Of a DNA stretch of 64,000 nt, positions 1 through 13,744 are shown piece by piece. The stretch is from Saccopteryx bilineata (lineage: Eukaryota > Chordata > Mammalia > Chiroptera > Emballonuridae): the NCBI RefSeq assembly GCF_036850765.1, contig NC_089492.1:103373022-103437021 (forward strand), in the 5' to 3' direction. The notes below the pieces were generated by a model that was not told where the DNA came from, did no database searches, and was given only the letters and a program-made list of their open reading frames with translations. The translations under genes were made by a program, and so were the position numbers. Position 1 is the first letter of the stretch, and each line of letters opens with the position of its first letter.

Positions 1-329
1 CCTATCACTTTGCTACACTCCCTTCAAACTCCTTTCCTCCTGAAACACAACTGCAAGTCTTTAAAATCAGGATGCTAACTATTCTCCCCTCTCCCTCCCC
101 CTCTCTGGTGCCTCCCAAATAAAGAGGAATGGAGATTGAGTCATCATTCATTTCCAAGCAAACAGCCCAAACATTTGAAAGCCTGAGTGTAAGCAGCAGT
201 CCCCAGGACACGTGGCAGCAACTCAGCCCCTCTGTTGGTTTCTGGGGCCACATCCAGCACTTAGATGGCTCCAGAATGTGATAGATTTATATAGCTGAGC
301 TTTAATTAATTTCCTCACACTTTTCTTCT

Positions 330-515
330 TAATAGTAGCTAATATTTATTGGGTACACACTGCACACCAGGCAGAATGCTATGATGTATATATACTACAT
401 ATAATATCCCCGTTTTACTGCAGAAAGGAGAGGTGAACTACTTGCCTAAAATCAGGGCCAACAGGTGGTTTTGCCAGCAAATCTGGTGCTGACCTGGGTC
501 TGTGGGGGGGCCTGT
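330..515 (-). repeat. MIR SINE fragment
   Basis: AATATTTATTGGGTACACACTG, then a CACCAGGCAGAATGCT stretch, CCCGTTTTACTGCAG and AACTACTTGCC follow the order of the reverse complement of the ancient mammalian MIR consensus. It is heavily diverged, as expected for a repeat shared by all mammals. Confidence 0.65.
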
Positions 516-559
516 CTTGTACACTGTAGGGTTTGATGACATCCGTGGCCTCTGTCCAT

Positions 560-675
560 TAGATATTAATAGCTCCCCCACCCCAAAGCGTGACAACCCA
601 AAATGTCTGCAAACATTGAGAAATGTCCTGGGATGGGCATGGAGGGGGCAAAATTACCCCAGTTGAGAACCACTG
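560..675 (-). mobile_element. MER5A-like hAT-Charlie fragment
   Basis: The segment ends GGCAAAATTACCCCAGTTG then AGAACCACTG, which is the reverse complement of the MER5A start (CAGTGGTTCTCAACTGGGG). It also contains the AAATGTCTGCAAACATT-like core. This is an old non-autonomous DNA transposon common to placental mammals, truncated at its other end. Confidence 0.75.
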
Positions 676-3600
676 TCTTAGCCTAAGGTGTGAGAAGCAG
701 AAGGTCAGGAGGAGATGGGGACCCAGATGCCTGACATTTAGTCTCTCCAAGTCGGCTCTGAAAACTCCATAAAAGGGCCCTTGCCTGCTGGTTACATTCA
801 CCCCCACTTGCTGGACTCTTGGGGTGTTTGGGAAGGGGAGAAACCTTCCCTGTGTCCGGAGGGGTCACAGCCCAGGAGAGGGGATAAGGCTAAGGTAAGA
901 AAGCCCAGAGAAGAGCCCACTGTGTGCCAAGCACCTTGTCTGACTCACGGGGTTGGAGCCAGGAACAGGACAAGGTCCCCTCCTATGGAGCTTGCATCCC
1001 AGTGGGAACCAACCGTGAAGGAACCAGCAGTAGCCGTCTGACCACACTCTGCTAGAGAGGAAAAGGCAGGGAGGTGGGGCGCTTTGGGGACCGGATGGAC
1101 TCTGAAGGCAGTTCTTCCGGAGGGGCCATGTGGAGTGGAGCCAGGAGCCAAGGTGCTTGGGTATCCGAAGAGATTCCTTAGGGCCTAAGGAAAAGGACAG
1201 ATGGAGGACTGCTTCTGGGTGGGCATCTGAGACCCACGGCTCACTCCCAGCTGGGCCTGGGGCGGGCCCAGCCCCCTCAGGGGCCGGAAGAGCCCAAGCT
1301 AAGTGAGTGCTTTGTGCCCCCCACCCCCTGCCCCAGGAACCAGCCCTGTCCCTCCAACCAAGGATTTGACATAACTTAAAGGGTGTGGTGTTCTTCCCTG
1401 TGCAGAATGGGAGATGTTTGCTCGAGCTCCAGACAGCACTTCTTTTATTCTGAGCTCTGGTGAAGCTGGGCGCCCCCCTCATGCTGCCTAAGTCTGGAGC
1501 CACTGCCCAGTTACTCATGCAGTGTGTCTGGGGGACATTAATTTTTTCCAGGGGCCTTGCCCTATTGATCCAGCAGTTAATTCTCCCAGATGACTCCTGC
1601 CCCTTGCTCTGGGACTGGTGACAGGGTTCCTAATTGACCTGGAACTCTAAGTAAAGGACAATCATGAATTGGGAGGCCCCCTCCCAAAGGGCCGGGACCT
1701 GAGACACCAGGCGTTCGATTCCCCTCATGGCCACCAGAGGGCAGCCGTGGACTCTGGTTGGAGCCTTGCTCCAGGCAGTTCTGAAGATGCCAGCTGCCAG
1801 GAGGGGGCACCTTTCTGGCATGTTTTTGGGAGGACAGTGGTAGCTGGGCCCAGAGTCCTGCTTGGGGAGGAGGGTTGGTTCTCCTTTGCAGGAAGCGACT
1901 CCAGGGGTGAGGCAGCAGGGGAGCTGGGAAAATACAATGCCCCCGAAGCGGACTGTTCCTCCCTCAGTGGCCTTGACCACTAGGACCAAGTCTCTGGGCA
2001 TCTCCCAACAATAACAACAGGAGCTGAGTTAGCTCTTTTCCCCACCCCCCACCCCAAGTGGGAAAGGGGCCATCTCTCTTTTTTCCTCTTCCTCTGCCTA
2101 GCCTTGCAGAGCCGTTCTTGGCTCAGGGCTGGGAATGAGCTTAGGCCATGTGTGTGGAACCAGGTGGGCTATATGTTTTGTGCATGTTTAAGTAATTTTT
2201 GTTTTAATTACTGAAGCAATATGTGCTCATTGTACCAAAACCAAACAATAGAGAAGGGAGCGTGTGTTTTCTAAGGGAGTTCCCAGGAGCTTGGCAGGTT
2301 GTTCAGCCTTATGAAAGCACTTTCGCCTTCTGCTGATCTGGTGTCTGTGTGTTTGCACCCGTTTATGCACATGCTTCACCTTGCCAATTAGGTGCTGAGT
2401 CAAGAAGCCACTAAAGACAGTTGGGGCTGCGGATGGCCATGGGGAGGCACCTTAGAGAACCCAGCCTGCTGTTTGCTGTGACCCCATGAGGGTTGTGTTC
2501 AATCAGCGTCATTTTGTCTTATTTTTAGCAGCCACCCAGTAGCTGCATTGGTGGGGAGGACAGGAGGCGTACTGCTCTAAGGGAGAGCGTATGGGCCAGA
2601 ATCCCCCAACAGCAAAGCCCAGGAGAACCTCCTGGTGGTCTGTGTCACGCTTTGGGGCCTGGGGAGACCTCTGAGTCCCACTGGAGAGAACCCACTCTTC
2701 CAGCCTCCCTGGATGCACAGCCTTTATTTATTGTTAGCACCACCGTCCGTCCGTCCATTCCCCCGCCCATCCCCCACCTCACTAGAAAGGAGAAGGCCCT
2801 TGCCTGGACCTTCTCAGAGCCCCACAGGGACAGTGTCACAGCCTTTTTCTGAGGCCAGGGGTGAAGAGGAGAGCTTTAGTTTTGAAAACTGATGGATGGT
2901 ATGGGTCTATGACAGGAGTAAACAGCTTGATAACCTTTGAACTTCACCTGACCTTGTCTCCTGATTCAGTCCTCCTGCTGTTGGGATCTGCCCACTATCT
3001 GTGTTCTTCTGAGGCTTTAACCGGAGACTTCTCTGACACAGTGTCCAGCGCAGCCCTGACACAGGGACTGCTGACCAAGGTCATGTGCGCTTGTGTCTGT
3101 TTAGGTTCCGACTGGAAATTCCATACAATTTCTCATCCTCTGTTTCAAATCAAACTAAACCCCCTCCTCTAATTTTTTATTGAGCACCTCCTGTCTGCAG
3201 AGCACTTGACTACCTGAATACCTCAGGAGCGGGGCGAGTTTAACAGACCGAGCCCCTTCTGCGCAGGGCCGTGGATGAGACTCATTCACTCACTCAGCCC
3301 CTTAGTTCATCCCGCCAGTGTTGTTGGATGCCTGTGGAGAGCAGGTCTGACCACCAGGCACTTGGTCCGCAGTAGACACTTTGGAAAAGAGTGAGTTGAG
3401 TCCTGGGCGTCCTGGAGTTCTAATGGCTGGGAAAGGAAGGTATAACCATGCCAAGTCAGCAAGAGGTATCCTTCTCAGGGGTCTTTCTGTTAAAAGGGAG
3501 TAAAAGCCAAACCTCCTGGCGCCTGTGGCCAGCCTGCCTCTCCCCTTGGGTCGGTGATCATGAGCAAAGGCAGCTATCGTCTAGGCTTTAATGTTCCCGT

Positions 3601-4369
3601 TGGGAAATGGGGGGTTACTTATGCCGTATGGGTTTCTTGGGTGCCTTCTGTGTGCCAAGCGTTGTGCTGGTACCTGGGGGAACACAGCCTGCCTCATCAG
3701 CCTCCACTAGAGCTGCACTGGCTCAATGAGATGAAGCACTTGGGAGAGTCCGTGCAGCTGCCCGTGGCTGGCGAGGGGACCCAAGGAGCCCGCCACCCCC
3801 CTGCGTGGCCCACCTGGAGGCCTCGCTCAGGCGAGCTGTTTTCCTCAGCCCCTCCCTGCGCACACATCTCCTCTTTCTTTCTGTCCCTGGCCAGCTGGGC
3901 TTTCCTGGAGTTGGAATCGGTGGCTTCCTGGCTCCTCCACAGGCAGCCTGATTCTGGGCCAGGGTTTGTTTGAGCCCTGTTTGGATATTGTTAAAAGTGG
4001 CAGCTTTGCTCAGAAAGGTCAGCATGAGAGACCAGAACAAAGAGATCTTTCAAGCTGGCTTCTCACGAGGCTCAGGAAAGCCCGAGCTCTACCTGGTGCG
4101 GGCAGCTTGAGACTTTGGGGCAGGATTTCTCCTGCTGGTGGGAGAAACCCCCGTCTGGTTTCCCGTCTCCGGAGAGGTGAGCGGAGGGGCGTTCCCAGCA
4201 CCTCAGAACAGGTCTGCGCCAGCTGGGAGGCCAGCTATTTCCCTGGGCAGCCTTAGGCACTAGAACCTCTGTGTTGGTTTTTCTCTATGTGCATTTAATA
4301 AAATTTGAGATTTACCCAAAAGAGGCCTGAAGGTGATTATTTCCTTAGCTTAAGAATTGCTGGGTGCTG

Positions 4370-4766
4370 GCCCTGGTCAGAGAGCCAGACACCAGAGAGC
4401 ATCCGCTCAGTGGCAGAGCATCAGTCTGGCATAAGGAAGTCCTGGGTTCGGTTCCCATCCAGGGCGCACAGGAGAAGCGCCCATCTGCTTCTCCACACTT
4501 CCCCCTCTCCTTTTTCTCTGTCTCTCTCTTCCCTTCCCACAGCCAGGGCTCCATTGGAGCAAAGTTGGCATGGGTGCTGAGGATGGCTCCATGACCTCCA
4601 CCTCAGACACTAGAATGATGGCTCCAGTTGCAACGGAGCAACACCCCAGATGGGCAGAGCATCGCCCCCTAGTGGGCATGCCGGTTGGATCCCAGTCAGG
4701 CGCATGCGGGAGTCTGTCTCTCTGCCTCACTGCTTCTCACTTCAGGAAAAGAAAAAAAAAAAAGTC
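4370..4766 (+). mobile_element. tRNA-derived SINE, bat type A
   Basis: The head has tRNA-like RNA polymerase III boxes (CTCAGTGGCAGAGC and GGGTTCGGTTCCC). A body follows with CACACTTCCCCCTCTCC, GCTCCATTGGAGCAAAG and CAGATGGGCAGAGCATCGC, then an A-rich tail. It is flanked by 10-bp direct repeats CTGGGTGCTG at 4360-4369 and 4767-4776. An extra CCAGACACCAGAGAGCATC-like stretch lies between the first head bases and box A. I associate this family with rhinolophoid bats. Confidence 0.88.
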
Positions 4767-5221
4767 CTGGGTGCTGATTTTGATACCAAAATCCCGTATA
4801 GACATGAAAATGGTAAAAATACACAATTTTTTGGACATAAGATCTTACTAAAATGTAACTCTAATTCCTTAATTATGTTTGTGCTGGGGGAGCAGGGAGC
4901 CTAAGGCCTGCATTTCCCTCAAGCCCCCAGCTAACACCAGTGCCACGGGTCTGGGAGCACTCTGAGTGTTGATGACAGGGGACTGACTAAAGGCAGAGAA
5001 GACAGTCCCTGCACTGGAGTGGGAAGAAGGAGCCACGGTCCCTCTTGGCTCTGGCCTCCTGGTAGCAGCCCGGGCCAGGCTTCCAGGGAGGAGGTGGGCA
5101 GGTAACCCGGAGAGTGGAAAATACCCACAGGTCCCAGGAGCCTCCTCTGGGCCGGAGGACCTCCTCTGGGCCGGCAGCCCCGGGACCCAGCCCCTCCTGT
5201 TGGCCTATGGCCATTTGGCCC

Positions 5222-5775
5222 AGCAGCCAGCAGACTTGAGTCCCCAGAGCTGGACGTTTCCTCTCTTCCGGGAGTGCACGCAGTCTCTTCTCTCTGTCCT
5301 GGTGGTGGCCTGCCGTCCAGCTCTGGGGTCTCAGCCAGCAGACTTGAGTCCCAGAGCTGGACGTTTCCTCTCTTCCGGGAGTGCAGCAGTCTCTGTCTTC
5401 TCTCTGTCCTGGAGGTGGCCTGCCGTCCAGCTCCGGGTTCTCAGCCAGCAGACTTGAGTCCCAGAGCTGGACGTTTCCTCTCTTCCGGGAGTGCAGCAGT
5501 CTCTGTCTTCTCTCTGTCCTGGGGGTGGCCTGCCGTCCAGCTCCGGGTTCTCAGCCAGCAGACTTGAGTCCCAGAGCTGGACGTTTCCTCTCTTCCGGGA
5601 GTGCAGCAGTCTCTGTCTTCTCTCTGTCCTGGGGGTGGCCTGCCGTCCAGCTCCGGGTTCTCAGCCAGCAGACTTGAGTCCCAGAGCTGGACGTTTCCTC
5701 TCTTCCGGGAGTGCAGCAGTCTCTGTCTTCTCTCTGTCCTGGGGGTGGCCTGCCGTCCAGCTCTGGGTTCTCTTC
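5222..5775 (+). repeat. 110-bp minisatellite, five copies
   Basis: Five direct copies are anchored by CAGACTTGAG at 5231, 5339, 5449, 5559 and 5669, giving spacings of 108, 110, 110 and 110. The last copies are nearly identical, so the expansion is recent. The unit contains GAGCTGGACGTTTCCTCTC and CTGCCGTCCAGCTC, which are partly complementary (GAGCTGGACG to CGTCCAGCTC) and could pair within a unit. Because 110 is not a multiple of three, the same peptide reappears in successive frames, so the open frames here are not genes. Confidence 0.95.
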
Positions 5776-6069
5776 TAAGGCAGAGGTCTCAGTGGCACTG
5801 AAGCACTTCTGCTGCAGATTGTCCTTCTTGGACTCATGGGGCTTCCAGCCTGTCTCTGGGTGTGGTTTGTCGACCAAGGACTCCAGTTCTTACATCCTCT
5901 GTGGGGGCGGGGGCGGTGGAGTGAGAAAGATGGACCCAAGGCTGGGGATCTCCACAGGCACTTGTCCCCTCCCCCGATTTATATTAGCTCCTGAACATCC
6001 ATGCAAAATAATGTGACAAATTGAGTTAGGAGTAATAAGATCTTTGGACCCAAATTAGAAGCGGAAAGG

Positions 6070-6250
6070 AAAATAACTAATATTCAGTGACCTTCTACCA
6101 CATGCCTTGGGGCTTCTCCTGTGTTCATTTTCCTGACAGTGCTCTGAGTAAATAGGGAACCTTCCTCCTGCAGGTGGGGAGACTAGGGCTCAGAGAGGCC
6201 ACCTTCCTTCCCAAGTTTACAGATTTTGGATCTGGCTGCAAAGCTGGGGT
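6070..6250 (-). repeat. MIR SINE fragment
   Basis: ACTAATATTCAGTGACC, TTCATTTTCCTGACAG, GGTGGGGAGACTAGGGCTCA and GAGAGGCC occur in MIR antisense order. Strongly decayed. Confidence 0.5.
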
Positions 6251-6327
6251 GTCCGTGTCTGGTTGTCCCTTCTAGAACCTGAATTTGTAGCATAGGAGAA
6301 CTGGGAGACACCAGAGAGCATCTAAAC

Positions 6328-6516
6328 CAGTGGTTCTCAGACTTGAATGACCATGCGAACTCTCTGGAGACTTGACAAAACCCAGACTGCTGGACTCCAT
6401 CCTAGAATTCCTGATTGAGCAGGTCTGAAGTAGCAGGGGGGCTCTCTCAATTTGCTTTTTAATAAGTTTCTAGGATGTTGATGACGCTAATTAAGGCACA
6501 CTTTTGAGAATCTATG
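6328..6516 (+). mobile_element. Charlie-type non-autonomous hAT element, old
   Basis: It starts CAGTGGTTCTCAGACTTG and ends CACACTTTTGAGAATC, matching the ends of a common mammalian Charlie-derived repeat whose inverted ends read CAGTGGTTCTCAAA. Flanking octamers ATCTAAAC (6320-6327) and GGCTAAAC (6517-6524) look like a decayed 8-bp target duplication. Confidence 0.75.
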
Positions 6517-6719
6517 GGCTAAACTATTGTTTCTCAAAGTATGGGATGAATAGCCCTAGCAATACACAAGGTGGTTTTAAGTGATACACAAACTTTTTAA
6601 AAGTGCTTCAGTATTTAATTCCTGTTGCCAAAAAATAAATAAATAAATAGCACACCAAATCTATGGTTTCAGGTATTTTTGATTAAAGCAAGATATCTAC
6701 TGAAGTAAAAGAAGATATA

Positions 6720-7105
6720 GCCTTGGCCAGTTGGCTCAGCAGTAGATCGTCAGCCCGGCGTGTGGAAGTCCCGGGTTCGATTTCCCAGACAGGGCACACA
6801 GGAGAAGCACCTATCTGCTTCTTTACCTTTCCCCCTCTCCTTTCTCTCTGTCTCTCTCTTCCCCTCCTGCAGCCAAAGCTCCATTGGAGCAAAGTTGGCC
6901 TGGGTGCTGAGGATGGCTCCATGGCCTCTGCCTCAGGCACTAGAATGACTCCGATTGCAGTGGAGCAATGCCCCAGATGGGCAGAGCATCGCCCCCTGGG
7001 GGGCATGCCAGCTGTATTCCAGTTGGGCACATGTGAGAGTCTGTCTGACTGCCACCTGCCCCCCCCCCTGCTTCTCACTTTGGAAAAATACAAAAACAAA
7101 ACAAA
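6720..7105 (+). mobile_element. tRNA-derived SINE, bat type A
   Basis: The head has CCAGTTGGCTCAGCAGTAG (box A region) and CCCGGGTTCGATTTCCC (box B). The body is shared with 4370-4766 and the tail is A-rich. A 13-bp duplication AAAAGAAGATATA at 6707-6719 and 7106-7118 marks L1-mediated insertion. Its box B and ends are better preserved than those of the 4.4-kb copy. Confidence 0.93.
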
Positions 7106-8975
7106 AAAAGAAGATATAAAGAAAAGTATTACATGGATAATAACTCTAATGGTATGCAGCTAGTAGCAAAAATTGCAAATGAGGTATGCAGGTAACGGAG
7201 ATCTGGGAGATGCTGATTCAAACTAAAGGCCTGACTTTATGTAGAGTAGGAGCCCATGCATGGCGCACAGAGGTGAGCCTGACTCCCTGGGCCACTTGGC
7301 TATCCGTAGCAGCATCCAGACTCGAACTGTCTCTAAGGACGCTATGGTGCCCTGTTCTGCTTGCCTCTTCCGGTCCTTCAGAAGCTCCAAGTATACGAGC
7401 GGTCACTGTGACTCTGATTCCATCCCCTAAGTCTCTGTCTCCATTTTCAGCCTTACAAACGAGGATCTGTGTTTATAATGTTGGTAGTCTGCACATTTGG
7501 AACTTGTTAGTGTGAAACCAGAGGCCTCAAAAGGCAGAGTTTTGATCTACAAACCTGTCCTTTTACGGACCTGGGTTCCAGAGCCCCCAGGAATCTGTTT
7601 TGTACCTGAAAGTTGCAGGAGGGGCTTGTGTGACTTTCCTGTCTGCCACCTTTAGCATTTCACCCTCTGTGATATTTCTTTTCTTAATTTGCCGCCCATC
7701 AGCCTCTGCTTTCCCTTTGTGCTGTGATACACAGAAGCCCTAGAGCAGATGAGAAGAGTAGCTTCAGCCATTGGTTGAGCACATGCAGTGCGCTGGGCGC
7801 TGTGTGCGGGCCGAGCTTCGGGGGCAAGTCCTCGGGGCAGGGGTGAGCCTGTAAACAGAAAGTAACCCAAACCTGGTGTGCATGCTTCCAAAGACAAATT
7901 AACAGGGTGCAAGAGTGACACGGCATGGCGAGGGACCTGGGAAGGCTACAAGAAGGAAGCCATCTTGGAAAGGGTTTTTTAAAGGATAAGGATGGGAAAG
8001 GCTATTTAAGGAAGTGTGAGATGCCTGTGCCAAGACCTGATGTAGGGAGCTCTGCTCGGTCATCCTGAAAAGACTTGAGACGTGGGAGACGAGATGAGAG
8101 AGAGGTAAGAGGCAGACCCAACATCTGGAGGCCTGCACTGGACTCCGTACATGCTGAGGGCACCGACAAAGGGGCCAACCTGGGGACAAACAAGTTGACT
8201 TTTGCATGTTGGGTAGACCCTACGAAGGATGGTGGAAGCAGATTTTCAAACTGCAGGTCACAATCTCTTAGTGGGTGGCAAGATCTATTTATTAGGCCTC
8301 AGCCAACATTTTTGAAAAAGGGGAGTATTGGAAGACAAAATAGAAATGTCAGAGAGGATGTGGTGGAGGTGGGTAATGTCAAGAAACTTCCTTCAGTTCT
8401 ATGTGAGGAAAGTGAGTGTATATCCTGGGTTGCAATGTCAAATGTATTTTTTACTATGGGTCATACTTTAAAAAGTTTGAGAGTGGTTTTAAGGCACAGA
8501 GGGCTGACCGGAAGGGGTGAGACTGGCCGGGGTGGCTACGCAGGCCCACGGTGCGGCAGGCCGCCGGTCTAGGCCCCAGCAGGAAGGACTGAGAGGTGAG
8601 GATGGGTTCTAGCGTTGAGCAGACGCGGAGATTGAAGATGGAAGATTTGAGACGGACTTGAGTCAGAAAGTTAGACACCAGCCCAAGGCTCTTGGGCCAA
8701 AATAACATGATTTGAAACACTTGATCTTGGTCTCTTTCTGGTGGCGGACTGCAGGGCTGAGTTTCAGGGGGTCTGAAGGGAAGGATCCCCCTGTTCTTGG
8801 ATGGGTGATGTCCTGGCCCTCGAGGGTCCTGGTGTTACAACTCTGGCCTTCCATCCCAATTATTGAATGTTTTAAAATAAAATTTATGCGGTCTCCTAGG
8901 ATCTACAGGTTTGAGAAGGATGCCCTTGGGGGAACTAGGCTGATAATGACCCTGCCTGTGCTGTCTTCCCACTAG

Positions 8976-9054
8976 GAACATCGTGAAAGGCATGAGAGAA
9001 CTCCGGGAGGTCCTACGTACAGTGGAGACGAAAGCAACTCAGAACTTCAAAGTG
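8976..9054 (+). CDS. TTC7A: TTC7A coding exon a (N-terminal helical region)
   Basis: The exon is 79 bases. It begins with the third base of a Gly codon and encodes [20 protein letters not shown] then TQNFKV. The acceptor is CTTCCCACTAG and the donor is GTG|GTAACA, a slightly weak match at the +4 and +5 positions. This amphipathic helix belongs to the non-canonical helical N-terminal half of TTC7, before the clear TPRs. The sequence appears identical to human TTC7A here (recalled). The preceding exon, which should end in KKG, was not seen in 1-8975, so it lies upstream of the window. Confidence 0.95.
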
Positions 9055-10460
<1,406 letters not shown>

Positions 10461-10524
10461 CCTCTACTGCCCGAAGGACAACATTGAGGAAGCCCTCCTG
10501 CTGCTCCTCATCAGCGAGTCCATG
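10461..10524 (+). CDS. TTC7A: TTC7A coding exon c
   Basis: This short exon of 64 bases starts with C, completing the Asn codon split from exon b, then encodes LYCPKDNIEEALLLLLISES plus M. The acceptor is TGTCTTTCAG and the donor ATG|GTAAGC. The leucine-rich run LLLLLISESM is part of a buried helix in TTC7 proteins, not a membrane segment. It is followed by a 10.8-kb intron. Confidence 0.95.
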
Positions 10525-10884
10525 GTAAGCGCCTGGGCCTTCCTCTGCCTCTGAGGGGTAGGGTGGCGGGACTCAGGCACAGGCCACCAGGTCGTGGCCA
10601 AGCTCCGCCTCCCAGGATTCTTAGACCTGCTCCCCAGCCCCCCACACAGGGGTGAGGGGCACCAGGTTTGGGTCAGGTGCATAAGGCTGAATTTGGGGGC
10701 CTGGGGCCTGCCCCCAAATGACTAGGAATTGAGCTAAGAAGTCCCCACCCACCTCTTCTGGGATTACAAGAGATGTGTATCAACAAGTCAGCCCTGTGCA
10801 CACGGCAGCTCTGCTGGGCCTGGGACCAGGGTGAGGGAGTGGAACGAGCGTGCGCTCTTGATGCAGACGGCCTGGGTCCAGGCT

Positions 10885-11000
10885 CCTGTTCTGCCACTTG
10901 TTGGCTGAGGGCCCTGGGTACACCGCCTGACCCCTCTGAGCCTCAGTTTCCCCACCGATAGAATGATAGTAACCCCCAGAGGTCAGTGTGCCTGTAAAAG
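10885..11000 (+). repeat. MIR SINE fragment
   Basis: TTCTGCCACTTGTTGGCTG, GCCTGACCCCTCTGAGCCTC and AGTTTCCCCACCGATAGAAT are the conserved MIR core in sense orientation. Confidence 0.7.
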
Positions 11001-11255
11001 GAACTCACTTGTTCTCAGAACCGTTCATCGAGCGTCGACTGTGCTGGGCCAGGTGCTAGATCCGAGAGTTGTAGCAGCAAGCAAAACGGAGAAGAGTCCC
11101 TGCCCTCTTGGAACTTGAGTTCCAGTGGGGGGGTGGACAGTATATTAGTTAATTACTAAAATATCCCAGTTAACATTGTGTGCATGCCATGGAAAAATAA
11201 AGCAATGGGCAAATAAGCTGTGCTGTACAAAGCACATGTGAAGTGATTTGTAGAC

Positions 11256-11610
11256 TTTTTAAAAAAAATTTTTTTAATTATTATTATTATTCGAGTGAGA
11301 GGCAGAGAGACAGACTCCTTCATGCACCCTGCCTGGGATCCACCCGGCCATCCCCATCTGGGGCTGATATTCTGCCCATCTGGGGCCACTGCTCTGTTGT
11401 TGCTCAGCAACTGAGCTCTTTTAGTGCCTTGAGGCGAGGCTATGGAGCCATCCTCAGCACCCGGGGCCAGCTTGCTCATAATGAGCCATGGCTGCGGGGC
11501 ACTGGGGCGGAGCAGATGGTCGCTTCTCCTGTGTGCCCTGACCAGGAATCGAACCCAGGACTTCCACATGCCGGGCTGATGCTCTACCACTGAGCCAACC
11601 AGCCAGGGCC
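11256..11610 (-). mobile_element. tRNA-derived SINE, bat type A, reverse orientation
   Basis: Read on the minus strand it starts GCCCTGGCTGGTTGGCTCAG, has box B GGGTTCGATTCCTGG, and runs into AATAATAATAATTAAAAAA at 11262-11290. The body is diverged from the 4.4- and 6.7-kb copies (CATTATGAGCAAGCTGG in place of CATTGGAGCAAAG), suggesting another subfamily. Confidence 0.9.
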
Positions 11611-13744
11611 CGTTTATAAGACCCGTTTCCCCTGCCTTGAGCAGGGAGATGTGCACACATGCATGAACGTGCGCATACACGCCTGGGCTTTGGAGGCTCA
11701 ACAAAGGAGAGAGGTGTGGTGGGTGGAACAGGAAGTGGTGAGATGATGGGTGCCCTGGACTGATCCGAGGGAGGTGGAGGAGGGGGGTTACCTTCAGCTC
11801 AACAGGTCCCCTGGCCAATAGAAGGAGGGACACTGGACTAGAGGGTAACAGATTGTGTCCTTCCTTAGCCGAGTCCATTTGGATTTGAGAGTTCCCGTGA
11901 AGGGCGTGGATATTTGGTTCTGATTGCTAACTGGCCAGGGCATGGTCCTGAAAGGTTTGCAGGGTGTGTGTGGGCTTGTGAGAGGCGAAGCAGTTGCTCC
12001 AGGGAGGGGACATCCAGCTGGAGAGCCGGATGTGAAAATAGAAGTACCAAGTGCCGGATCTGATTTTCACTGGGGGATAGTACACTTTCCATAGAAAAGG
12101 GATCCTCACTCTGACCACAGACTGAATCCCAGTCTCTAACTGTGGGACCTCAGACATAGACCAGTGCCCCCCTCTGCCCCTACACACACCTCAGTTAGCC
12201 GTCTGACCACCCACACACCCTCAAGTGAGATTAGCCACAGTGACCTGTCTCAGGAAACAGGGAAGATTGTTGTCACTTTCCTCTGCTGAGGGGTACAGTG
12301 TGGTCCATAGGTGGGAGGTCAGAGGTGAAAACAAGGACATTTCTGAGGTCCTTCCTCTGCCAGGTTTAAGCTGATTATCTCATATAGGTAGGCATTATGT
12401 TGAGCCATATGAAAACTGACAGTTTGACATGGTTCAGCTTAAAGCTGTTATGTTCCCATCTTACAGATGAGATAAGTAAGGTCCAGAACAGGTACATGTC
12501 TTGGTCAAGGTCTCACTTGTCATAATCCTTGCAGCCACGATTCAAATCACATCTTTTTTCCTGAATAAATTCCAAAGTACAGGCTAGGATGGATGCTGGG
12601 CTGCGTCTCCCCGAGAGTTTTTTGTGGCCTCTGCCTGACCTGGGTGCCCAAAACCAGAGTGCAGATGCCTTTTCATTAAGGTTATTCCTCCTCAAACTCT
12701 CAGGCTCCCAAAAACAAGGTGAAGAATGCCTTTTGCTAAAAGTTGGCTCACACTGGGAGCCAAGGTAAATTTTCCTGAATGTGTGGTTTCCCTCTAAACA
12801 GCTCATTCCCTTTTCTGAGAGGCCGTGTGGCTGGCTGGCCTGCTCTGGAGGCTGCAGAGGTCTGGGCCTGCAGGCCAGGTGCTGTCCTGGGAATTCCCTG
12901 TAGCAGGCAAAGCAGAGGAAGTGCTCGGAGCTGAGTGTGCCGCAGCGGGGAGGAGACACCTCTCCTGGGGCTGGCCGCTGGCTTCCTCTTGCTCACACCC
13001 AGCCCATCACACATTTAGAAACGGCAGCAATTTGAGGGAAGAGCTTGGGCAATGGACTTAGCTTTGGTGTCTTGTCTACAGGGCGCCTTTTACCTGGGAT
13101 CTGGATCTGGTTGCTGTGGCTCAGAGCATTTTCTCAGAGTGACCAGACCGCCCCTGGCTTCTCTCTTGTACTTGTTTCTGACTCTCCTTCCCTGCAGTCG
13201 CGTTCTCAAGCGGGTATGGGCGTCACTGTGGGAGCCTCCCAGGCTCGTGCTCTGACCCCTCCATTGAACCGAGGCCCAGCCTCCGTGTACCTGCAGGGGT
13301 TTCCTCATCTCCTCTCGATGCTGGCTGGGTTTGCTTGCAGCTGAAAGGGAGAAACCTCTAGAATAACAGCTGGATGCTATGGCTGCTACTTGGGTTTTCC
13401 TTATACCTGCAGAATTCAGTATACTGCAGTGAAAGCTACCTCAGCATAGCCAGCCCAGCAGGTACCGTCCTAGCTCTCTCCACCTCCGGGATTGCCAGAG
13501 CAGCTGTTCTGGGGAAAGCTGTTTGCATGTTTCCTGAGCACGTCAGCCTGTTTGTGGTTGGGAGCTCAGAGAAGTAGCCTGCATGGGATCTGAGTGGGGG
13601 GCTGGTGCCTTCTTGGGTATGGTTTCTGTTATGGGCTGACTGAGTGTGATCAGAATGAATGGGTAAGTTCCTGTTTTCTTCAGAGAGGCAAATAGAAACC
13701 TTACAAATGCTATCACAGAAACTGCAAGGGGTATAAGCTATTAA

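Larger units (their letters stand above)
1..8975 (+). other. TTC7A: TTC7A intron, 3' part
   Basis: This is single-copy-looking intron of mixed base composition, interrupted by the listed MIR and MER5-like fragments, two SINEs, a second Charlie-like element and the 110-bp minisatellite. Open frames such as the minus-strand 217-residue one at 865-1518 have no recognisable domain and no splice context. I see nothing further in 676-4369 or in 7119-8975 beyond ordinary intron. Confidence 0.85.

Noticed and set aside
5200..5801. Overlapping 66-98 residue open frames sharing one peptide
   Set aside because: They are the 110-bp minisatellite read in successive frames, with no splice or conservation support.
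6720..6800. tRNA genes at the heads of the SINEs
   Set aside because: Box A and B are present but no tRNA cloverleaf closes; each is followed by a SINE body and A-rich tail.
11243..11593. 116-residue open frame with STRGQLAHNEPWL
   Set aside because: It lies entirely in the reverse-oriented SINE.
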